Source: Actinomycetes bacterium
GTDB taxonomy: Bacteria; Actinomycetota; Thermoleophilia; BMS3ABIN01
Assembly (NCBI GenBank): GCA_021790075.1
Contig: JAJYIN010000055.1
Span: forward strand, 1 to 10,685
Direction of reading: 5' to 3'
DNA length: 10,685 nucleotides
Position numbers and translations under genes: made by a program. Position 1 is the stretch's first letter, and every line of letters starts with the position of its first letter. Below are positions 1-6,963 of the stretch, piece by piece. The notes beneath the pieces are model-generated. The model saw nothing but the letters and a program-made list of their open reading frames with translations. It was not told where the DNA came from and did no database searches.

Positions 1-82
1 CCTCGTACGGCAGGAAACTCCAGGCGCCGGAAAGCTGCACCGGCCGCACCCCTACTTTTTTGTCAGGAGTGGTGCTCTCCAC
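1..82 (-). CDS. 5' end of an unidentified gene, cut by the left edge
   Basis: A GTG codon at 82-80 opens a frame that runs without a stop off the left edge, giving 27 residues that begin MESTTPDKKVGVRPVQL and continue SGAWSFLPYE. An AAGGG sequence lies 5 bases upstream of the GTG, a fair ribosome binding site. A near-consensus sigma70 promoter at 185-213 points the same way, about 95 bases upstream. I do not recognise the family from so few residues. The position after fdhA suggests, but does not show, a formate dehydrogenase maturation or related gene. The nearby ATG in another frame (98-96) stops after a few codons, so GTG is the better start. Confidence 0.42.
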   Translation of the reverse strand, partial: MESTTPDKKVGVRPVQLSGAWSFLPYE

Positions 83-184
83 CTTTTCCCTTCATCCCCT
101 GGTGCATTGATTGAGCAGACTCGGCGCCGGCGGTCCGGGAGGCCGGGTTGCCATGGCGGCAAACACGCGATTCTGTCCACGTTC

Positions 185-213
185 TTTATACACCGTTACA
201 ACAACAATGTCAA
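185..213 (-). promoter_or_regulatory. Sigma70-type promoter for the left-edge gene
   Basis: Read on the minus strand, TTGACA (213-208) and TATAAA (190-185) are separated by exactly 17 bases. This matches the -35 consensus and all but one base of the -10 consensus at the optimal spacing. The surrounding 60 bases are clearly AT-richer than the flanking genes. Transcription would start near 178, leaving a leader of roughly 95 bases before the GTG at 82. It is the only strong promoter-like sequence I found in the window; the main operon promoter must lie beyond the right edge. Confidence 0.6.
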
Positions 214-235
214 CTATATGACCATTTTGGTCAAC
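209..235. promoter_or_regulatory. Operator-like repeats next to the -35 box
   Basis: A perfect inverted repeat, TGACCA-TTT-TGGTCA, occupies 219-233, just upstream of the -35 box at 208-213. The hexamer GTCAAC occurs at 209-214 (overlapping the -35) and again at 230-235, 21 bases apart, which is about two helical turns. A further GTCA-N6-TGAC symmetry links 209-212 with 219-222. The arrangement looks like a multi-half-site operator for a dimeric regulator. The regulator is unknown, and I cannot tell activation from repression. Confidence 0.45.
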
Positions 236-288
236 TTTATTTTCCCTGCCTTGGCGCGATGTGTGGTATGAAGAAAAGGGTGTCTTGT

Positions 289-3200
289 TCAATCGAGCTT
301 CTCGACCCCGACCGCGCATACCTTGAGTTCAGGAATCTTGCAGACCGGGTCGCGGGCGGTATTAGTCAACAGGTTGGCCGCTGCTTCCGCGAAATGGAAG
401 GGAAGGAAGACAGCCCCGGCGGCGCAGCGGTCGGTGAGCCGGGCAGTGGCCTCAATCTGGCCGCGCCTGCTGGTAACTTTTATTGTATCACCATCGGCGA
501 TGCCCATCCGGGCAGCGTCCGCCGGATTCATGTCGACCAGGGCGCCCGGCAGCAGCTGGTCCAGGCCGCGGGAGCGGCGGGTCATGCTGCCTGTGTGGAA
601 ATGGTAGAGGGCCCGGCCGGTGTTGAGGATGAGCGGGTATTCCGGCGAAGGCATTTCTTCCGGCTCGATGAAATCGACGGCGGCCATCTTGCCGCGGCCG
701 CAGATGAATGTTTCCTCGTGCAGGATGGCCGTGCCGGGATGCGAGTCTTTGGTGCAGGGCCACTGGATGCCTCGCTGGTCGATGCGCGCGTAGCGGATGT
801 CGCCATACTGGCGGACGACTTCCCTGATCTCTTTCATGATTTCCTTGGGGCTCCCGTAATTCCAGCCCGCGCCCATCAGGTTGGCGATGTCACGCACTAT
901 CCGCCAGTCGGGACGGGCATCGCCCACGGGATCGATGGCCTTGCGCACCCGTTGCACCCGTCTTTCAGTATTGGTGAATGTGCCGTTCTTCTCGGCGAAA
1001 GTCGCCCCCGGCAGCACCACACCGGCCAGGGCGGCGGTTTCGGTGAGGAAGATATCCTGAACCACCAGGAAGTCCAGGTTCTTAAGGCCGCTGACGACGT
1101 GGCTGGCGTCGGGGTCGGAGATGGCCGGATTCTCTCCCATGATATACATGGCCTTGATCCGCCCGGAGTTGGCGGCGTCGATCATCTCGGTGACCGTCAG
1201 GCCCGGCTGGCTGTCGAGGGCTGTGCCCCAGGCGTCTTCGAACCGGGACCGGGCCTCGCTGTCTATGACTTTCTGGTAGCCGGGAAGCAGGTCTGGCAGC
1301 CCGCCCATGTCGCAGGCCCCCTGCACGTTGTTGGCGCCCCGGAGCGGATTTACACCGGTGCCAGGGCGGCCGATGTTGCCGGTGAGCATGGCCAGGTTGG
1401 CGACCGCGCGGACGTTGTCGGTGCCGTGCGCGTGCTGGGTGACGCCCAGGCAGTACGCCACGGCGCTGCGGCCCGAGCCGGCATAAAGGCGGGCCGCCCG
1501 GACGATGTCTTTAGCGGGTACGCCGCAGATGTCGGCGGCCTGCTCCAGGGTCAGTTCCTCCAGGCTTTCCCTGAATTCCCCGAAGCCCTCGACCCGCCCG
1601 CTGATAAACAGGCTGTCCTGAAGCCCCTCGTCGACGATCACCCGCATGATCGCCTTCAGCAACGCCACGTCGGTGCCGGGATTGATCTGCAGGTGGATGT
1701 CCGCCCGCCGCGCCAGCTCGGTCCGGCGCGGGTCGACCACGATCAGTTTCATCCCGCCCTCCCGGAGCGGGCCGTTCAGCTGCATGGCGATCACGGGATG
1801 GGCGGTGGTCGTGTTGGAGCCGATCAGCAACAGCACCTCGGCCATGCTGAGATCGCCGATGGAATTGGTCATCGCCCCGCTCCCGAACGCTGCCGCCAGA
1901 CCGGCGACCGAGGGAGCGTGTCATAAACGGGCGCAGTGGTCAATATTGTTGCTGCCGAGCACCGTGCGCATGAACTTTTGCATCAGGTAATCGTCTTCAT
2001 TGGTGCAGCGGCCGGAGGCCAGGGCTCCGACAGCCCGGCCGCCGTGCTCGTCACGGACCCGCTCGAGGTTGCGCCTCACCTCCTCGAGCGCTTCGTCCCA
2101 GGTAACCGGCGCCAGCCTGCCGTCCCTGCGGACAAGCGGCGTGGTCAGCCGGTCGGTGTGATTGATGAAATCAAAGCCGTAGCGTCCCTTGACACAAAGA
2201 TTGCCGCCGTTGACGCTTTCCGGGTCCCCGGCGGAAACCTCGACTATGCGGCCGTCCATGACGTGCAGGAACAGCGTACAGCCGACGCCGCAGTAACAGC
2301 AGGTGGTTTTCACTTTCTCGACCTGGTGCTCAAAGGCGCCCCGGTGCGGCAGCGGCCGCACGTTCATGCTCAGGCGGTTGTCCAGCGCCCCGGTGGGGCA
2401 GGCGGATACGCACTGGCCGCAGAAGACGCAGCCGGTCTCGGGCAGGGAGCGGTGATAGCCGCAGGCTATGTGGGTGTCCATGCCCGTTTCGGAAAGCTCG
2501 ACCGCCCGGGCCGCCACCACCTCGTCGCAAATGCGGGCGCAGGCGCCGCAGACAATGCATTTCTCATACTGGCGGGAGACGACCGGGTTGGGGTCCTCGA
2601 TGGGCGGCACGGCGTGCATGCGGCCGCTGAACCGGTTGGTGGTGACGCCGTACCCGATGCCCAGTTTCCGCAGCTCGCAGGTGCGCTCCGCCTGGCAGAC
2701 GCATTGCAGGCAGCGGGCCGCTTCGGTGAGCGCCTGCTCCCGGGTGAGGCCGAGCTCCACCTCGGCGAAGTTGGCTCGCCGCGCGGCGGGGTCCATCAGC
2801 TCCTTGTGCTGGCGCGGCGCCGGGTGCCGCGGCTGCTGGCGGATGTCCAGCATCACCGGGTCGGGCTCCAGCCCGGCCAGGCGCTCACCCACCCTTGCCA
2901 TGTCCTCGCCGCGCATATAGGCATCCATGGCCAGCGCCGCCCGCCGGCCGGCGGCCACCGCCTGGATGACGGTTCTGGCGCCGGAGACCACGTCACCGCC
3001 GGCAAATACCTGCGGCCGTGCGGTCTGCAGCGTCCGCGGGTCCACCTCGACCGTCCCCCCCTTGCTGGTCTGGATGCCTTTCTCTTCCGGCAGAAAGACA
3101 TGTCTGACGCCGTCCTCATCAAAATAACAAAGTTTTGGTTTCTGGCCAATGGCGACGATGATGGTGTCGGCGGGCAGGCAGTATTCGCTGCCCTCGATGG

Positions 3201-4551
3201 CCATCGGGCGGGGACGGCCGCCGGGCCCCTTGCCGCTCAACTCGGCCTGCATCAGGCAGAGGCCGCTGGCGCGGCCGCCATCGCTCTCGATGCTTTCCGG
3301 GATCGCCAGGAGCTGCAGCCGCACACCTTCGGCCTCGGCTTCCTCCACCTCGGTCTCATGGGCCGGCATCTCGGCCCGCGTGCGCCGGTAGGCAACGGTC
3401 ACTTCCGCGGCCCCCATCCGCACCGCGGTGCGGGCCGCATCCATGGCGGTAAAGCCGCCGCCGACCACGACAACCCGCCGCCCGATCTCGACCTCCTCCC
3501 CCAGGTTGACCCGCCGGAGGAACTCCACCGAAGAGATGACCCCATCCAGCTCCTCTCCCGGGATCATCATCTGGTGGTCGCCATGGGCGCCCATTCCCAG
3601 GAAGACAGTGTCATATTCCTGGTCAAGGAGGTCATCAATGGTGAAATCACGCCCCAGCGACCTGCCGCCCACGAATTCGATGCCCAGCGACCACAGCTCC
3701 TCGAGATCCTGGTCCAGCACCCCGGGAGGCAGCCGGTAATCGGGGATGGCGTAGCGCAGCATGCCGCCGGGAAACGGGAAGGAATCAAACACGGTGACAT
3801 CGTGGCCCATCAGCGCCAGGTAGTAGGCGTTCGTGAGCCCCGCTGGGCCGGCGCCGATGATGGCCACTCTCTTGCCGGTTGCCGCCGCCTGCGGCTGGGG
3901 CAGGGTATCCTCGCCGGCGGCTTCGTCACCGGCGTAGCGCTTGATCGCGCAGATTGCCACGGCCTCATCGTTCTGCTGCCGGCGGCAGACAGTCTCGCAG
4001 GGCCGGGGGCAGATGCGCCCGAGGATGCGCGGGAAGGGCAGGCGGTCCTTGATGATCTTTACGGAACGAACGGGGTCGCCATCGGCGATAGCGCCCACGT
4101 AACCGGGAATGTCCAGATGCGCCGGGCAGCGGTTCTGGCAGGGCGGCAGGCAGTAGGCGTTATGGTCAGACAGGATCAGTTCCAGCACCAGCCGCCTCAC
4201 CGCCAGCAGCGGCCCGGTCTGCGTGCGCACAACCATGCCGTCCCGCGCCGGGGTGGAGCAGGACGCCTTCATGTCCGCTTCCCTCTCTATCTCCACCACG
4301 CATAGCCGGCAGGAGCCAATCGGCTCCAGGCGCCCGTCGTTGCAGAGATTGGGGATGCTGATGCCGGCGGCCAGCGCCGCCTCGAACACGGTCTGGCCCT
4401 CGAACGCCTTTACCGGCCGGCCGTCGATGGTGAGCGTTATCGTGCTTGTCTCAACTGGCAGTCGCAAAATCCAACCTTTAAACGCTTTCCCACCCGCGGG
4501 ATGGATCGGCAAGGGCCTGTGCGGCTTTCTCAGGCTGGCGGCCGCCCTCAC
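289..4551 (-). CDS. fdhA: Selenocysteine formate dehydrogenase alpha subunit fused to an NfnB/GltD-type FAD-NAD(P)H module
   Basis: One reading frame of about 1,420 residues, read through TGA 1923-1921 as selenocysteine (residue 877 counted from GTG 4551). It should interconvert CO2 and formate, the first step of the methyl branch, in the cytoplasm. Domains: NuoG-like [2Fe-2S], 38-115 (Cys70, 81, 84, 98); Nfn/GltD-type module, about 130-560, with cysteines 134-189, FAD motif GAGPAG near 233 and NAD(P) motif GGGFTAMD near 364; NFAEVELG segment and CLQC, 594-617; ferredoxin domain, 662-726 (Cys665, 668, 671, 675 and 708, 711, 714, 718); pterin [4Fe-4S], Cys751, 754, 758, 786; active site DHCARL-Sec-His; NPLRGANNVQGACDMG and a complete FHFAEAAANLL C-terminal domain. 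The ordinary stop is TGA 291-289. Start uncertain: GTG 4551 is the outer limit and has no clear ribosome site; TTG 4467, with AAAGG 7 bases upstream, would remove 28 residues lacking family character. Whether the metal is Mo or W cannot be seen. Confidence 0.9.
1879..1923 (-). promoter_or_regulatory. Selenocysteine UGA codon with bacterial SECIS hairpin
   Basis: The in-frame TGA (1923-1921) sits between the codons for DHCARL and HAPSVAGL, exactly where formate dehydrogenases carry Sec or Cys. Downstream, GCTCCC (1917-1912) pairs with GGGAGC (1884-1879). GTCGCC (1908-1903) pairs with GGCGGC (1897-1892; one G-U pair), closing the loop GGTCT (1902-1898). A GGU-containing apical loop is what SelB recognises. 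There are 18 bases between the UGA and the loop, the same as in Escherichia coli fdhF as I remember that sequence. The host must therefore carry selA, selB, selC and selD elsewhere; none is in the window. Confidence 0.93.
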
Positions 4552-4584
4552 GTGAAAGCCGCATATTCTTTCGCTTGCGAGTCG

Positions 4585-6081
4585 TTACCTGGCCGCAACG
4601 CCCGCTTTCTCAGCGGCCGCCTTGAGCTCCTCCTCTTCCTCCGGCGTCAGCAGCGGCTGGCCCTGGAGATAGCGGCCGATGGAGCGCGCCGCGATCTTGC
4701 CGGCGCCCATCGCCAGGATGACGGTGGCGGCGCCGGTGACGATGTCGCCGCCGGCGAAGACGCCTTCCTTGCTGGTCTGGAGCGTGTGCTCGTCGGCCAC
4801 GATGTTGCCCCATTTGTTGAGCTCGAGACCCTTGGTGCTCTTGGTCAGGAGCGGATTGGCCCTGGTGCCCACCGCCACGATGACGGTGTCTATCGGAATC
4901 ATCGTCTCCGAGCCCTCGATGGGGATCGGGCGCCGGCGGCCGCCGGCATCCGGCTCGCCCAGCTCCATCTTGATGACCTCGATCTCTTCCACCCAGCCAT
5001 CCTGGTCGCCCTTGATCCGGACAGGGTTGGTGAGCAGGTGGAACTCGATGCCTTCCTCCTGGGCGTGATGGACCTCTTCCTTGCGCGCCGGCAACTCCTC
5101 CATGGAGCGGCGGTAGATGAGGTGCACCTCGGCGCCCAGCCTGAGGGCGGTGCGGGCGGCGTCCATGGCCACGTTGCCGCCGCCGATAACCGCAACCCGT
5201 TTGCCGACCTTGATCGGCGTATCGTAATCGGGGAAACGGTAGGCTTTCATCAAATTGGCGCGGGTGAGGAACTCGTTGGCGGAATAAACGCCGTTGAAGT
5301 TCTCACCCGGGATGTTCAGGAATGACGGCAGGCCGGCGCCGTTGGCCAGAAAGACGGCGTCATGGCCGTTTTCCAGCATCTGGTCGATGGTCATGGTGCG
5401 CCCGATGACGTAATCGAGCTTGATCTCGACGCCCAGGCTCTCCACGTACTCGCACTCGCGCTGCACGATCGTCTTGGGGAGCCGGAACTCGGGAATGCCG
5501 TACACCAGCACGCCGCCCGGCTTGTGCAGGGCTTCATAGATGGTGACGCCGTAACCCATCTTGGCCAGCTCGCCGGCGGCGGTGACGCCGGCCGGACCGG
5601 AGCCGACCACACCGACATGCTTGCCCTTCTTGGGCGCTTTCTCCGGCCTGGCGCCCTCTCCGTTCTGCGCCTCCCGGTCGGCGGCGTAGCGCTCCAGGCG
5701 GCCGATGGCCACCGGCTCATGCTTCCTGCCCAGGATGCAGAGCTTCTCGCACTGGTCTTCCTGAGGACAGACGCGGCCGCAGACGGCCGGGAAGCTGGTC
5801 GTCTCCTTGAGTTTGGCGATGGCGGCCGCGGGGTCGTCATCCGCAAGCGCCTGTATAAAAGCAGGGATGTCGATGCCTACCGGGCAGCCGGCCACGCACT
5901 TGGGCTTCTTGCACTGCAGGCACCGGCTGGCTTCGATGAGAGCCTGGTCCCGGGTGTATCCCAGAGCCACTTCCTCGAAGTTTTTCGCCCGCTCCTTGGG
6001 AGACTGTTCCGGGATGGGCGTACGCGGGATGGAAGTCTTTTTGACCTTCTTCTCACCCTTGTTTTTGTCTACGTCAGACAT
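4585..6081 (-). CDS. nfnB: NfnB-like / GltA-type NAD(P)H-dependent flavin oxidoreductase subunit
   Basis: A 498-residue protein of the NfnB/SudA/GltD family, the FAD and NADPH subunit that works with NfnA. The first 30 residues are a Lys- and Pro-rich tail. A two-cluster iron-sulfur domain follows (NFEEVALG at 34; Cys54, 57, 62, 66 and Cys101, 105, 111, 115), then an FAD Rossmann motif (VGSGPAG, about 159-165), an NADP-type Rossmann motif (IGGGNVAMD, about 299-307, with YRRS at 323-326) and the closing FAGGDIVTGAATVI at 442-455. It overlaps nfnA by 13 bases, which implies translational coupling. In Nfn, this subunit holds the FAD that splits electrons between ferredoxin and NAD+. The same family also includes sulfide dehydrogenase and small glutamate synthases. 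The nfnA partner and the fdhA neighbour favour Nfn-type electron transfer over glutamate synthesis, and no large gltB gene is present. Confidence 0.85.
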   Translation of the reverse strand: MSDVDKNKGEKKVKKTSIPRTPIPEQSPKERAKNFEEVALGYTRDQALIEASRCLQCKKPKCVAGCPVGIDIPAFIQALADDDPAAAIAKLKETTSFPAVCGRVCPQEDQCEKLCILGRKHEPVAIGRLERYAADREAQNGEGARPEKAPKKGKHVGVVGSGPAGVTAAGELAKMGYGVTIYEALHKPGGVLVYGIPEFRLPKTIVQRECEYVESLGVEIKLDYVIGRTMTIDQMLENGHDAVFLANGAGLPSFLNIPGENFNGVYSANEFLTRANLMKAYRFPDYDTPIKVGKRVAVIGGGNVAMDAARTALRLGAEVHLIYRRSMEELPARKEEVHHAQEEGIEFHLLTNPVRIKGDQDGWVEEIEVIKMELGEPDAGGRRRPIPIEGSETMIPIDTVIVAVGTRANPLLTKSTKGLELNKWGNIVADEHTLQTSKEGVFAGGDIVTGAATVILAMGAGKIAARSIGRYLQGQPLLTPEEEEELKAAAEKAGVAAR

Positions 6082-6914
6082 GTGGCATCACCCCGGCATT
6101 CCATGTAAAGATCGTTGGCTATTTTTTCCTGCTCCAGGTACTGCCGCTGGCGCGCCATCAGCTCGTCAAAGTTTACCTGGTGGCCGTCGAACTCGGGACC
6201 GTCAACGCAGACGAACCTGGTCTCGCCGCCGACGCTGACGCGGCAGGCGCCGCACATGCCGGTGCCGTCGACCATGATGGAGTTGAGGCTGACCAGGGTT
6301 TTGACATTGTACGGTTCCGTGGTCTTGCAGCAGAATTTCATCATGATGCCCGGGCCGATGGCGTAGATGAGGTCGACGCCGCCGGTTTCGCACAGCTCCT
6401 TGAGCGGCTCCGTGACCAGGCACTTGCGCCCGTAGCTGCCGTCGTCGGTGGTGACGATCACTTCGTCGCTGACATCGTTCATCTTGTCTTCCCAGAGCAG
6501 CAGGTTCCTGGTGCGCGCCGCCACGATGGAGATCACCTTGTTGCCGGCTTTCTTGAGCTCGCGGGCGATGGGATAGATGGGCGCCACCCCGACGCCGCCG
6601 CCGGCGCAGACAACGGTGCCGAAGTTCTCGATCTCGCTGGGAATGCCCAGCGGCCCGATGAAGTTGGCGATCTCGTCGCCGGCCCCGAGGGTCTGCAAGT
6701 GGCGGGTGGACTTGCCCACCGCCTGGACGACAATGGTGACGGTTCCCTTGTCGCGGTCGAAATCCGCGATCGTCAGCGGGATCCTCTCCCCTTCTTCATT
6801 GATGCGCAAAACTATGAATTGCCCGGCCTGGGCGGCCTTGGCCACCGCTGGGGCCTCGATGACCTGCATATACACGTCATCCGAGTAGTCGACTTTTTCC
6901 AGTATCTTGTACAT
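6069..6914 (-). CDS. nfnA: NfnA-like FAD/[2Fe-2S] NAD(H)-binding subunit
   Basis: A 281-residue ferredoxin reductase-type protein (NfnA/SudB, related to dihydroorotate dehydrogenase PyrK). The N-terminal flavin barrel carries RIPLTIAD (44-51, FAD-binding RxPxT), followed by the nucleotide-binding half with CAGGGVGVAPIYPIAREL (103-120) and GDEI/IGPLG segments. Near the C-terminus, VDGTGMCGACRV and FVCVDGPEF give Cys221, 224 and 236, with Asp216 a candidate fourth ligand; Nfn structures use three Cys and one Asp for this cluster. The family's role is to bind NAD(H) and pass electrons to the NfnB FAD. The start ATG 6914 has AGGAGG only 2 bases upstream, although the AGAGG part of the same run gives a more usual distance. 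The 49-base gap before it follows the nuoF-like stop, so it probably stays in the same operon. Confidence 0.86.
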   Translation of the reverse strand: MYKILEKVDYSDDVYMQVIEAPAVAKAAQAGQFIVLRINEEGERIPLTIADFDRDKGTVTIVVQAVGKSTRHLQTLGAGDEIANFIGPLGIPSEIENFGTVVCAGGGVGVAPIYPIARELKKAGNKVISIVAARTRNLLLWEDKMNDVSDEVIVTTDDGSYGRKCLVTEPLKELCETGGVDLIYAIGPGIMMKFCCKTTEPYNVKTLVSLNSIMVDGTGMCGACRVSVGGETRFVCVDGPEFDGHQVNFDELMARQRQYLEQEKIANDLYMECRGDATCLT

Positions 6915-6963
6915 GGCCTCCTCTTAGACAAAATAGTTTATTTCCGCGGACTCCCGCGCGAAT

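Larger units (their letters stand above)
83..288. other. Non-coding gap between fdhA and the left-edge gene
   Basis: These 206 bases hold the promoter and operator-like repeats listed separately, and otherwise no convincing gene. No intrinsic terminator (GC hairpin followed by a T run on the minus strand) is visible after the fdhA stop, so operon transcripts could read through into the left-edge gene. A small hairpin (TTGCC/GGCAA, 148-152 with 158-162) lies in the presumed leader of that gene; its significance is unclear. The part nearest fdhA is AT-rich and the 120-160 part is very GC-rich. Confidence 0.5.

Noticed and set aside
26..61. Possible intrinsic terminator on the plus strand (GCCGG/CCGGC, then a T run)
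   Set aside because: The stem is only 5 base pairs, and the T run starts about 10 bases after it. No plus-strand gene precedes it, and the run corresponds to two AAA lysine codons of the minus-strand gene.
92..319. Small 75-codon minus-strand frame between fdhA and the left-edge gene
   Set aside because: It overlaps the end of fdhA in another frame and runs through the promoter and operator. No ribosome site or recognisable sequence was seen.
1921..1923. Nonsense mutation or gene split in formate dehydrogenase
   Set aside because: The frame is intact on both sides, the position is exactly the catalytic Sec/Cys site and a SECIS hairpin follows. A separate gene starting at ATG 1872 would lack the active-site residue and any ribosome site.
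148..1926. 592-codon open frame on the plus strand
   Set aside because: It lies wholly antisense to fdhA, is rich in Gly, Ala, Val, His and Asp with no recognisable motif, and is the usual mirror frame of a GC-rich coding strand.
3055..3061. Run of seven C (G on the coding strand) in fdhA as a slippage or frameshift site
   Set aside because: The protein continues in the same frame with family-typical sequence on both sides, so nothing suggests a frameshift or a sequencing error.
1936..4305. 789-codon open frame on the plus strand
   Set aside because: It is a mirror frame of the well-supported fdhA. No domain, ribosome site or neighbour supports it. The same applies to the plus-strand frames opposite nfnB, nfnA, acsE and metF.
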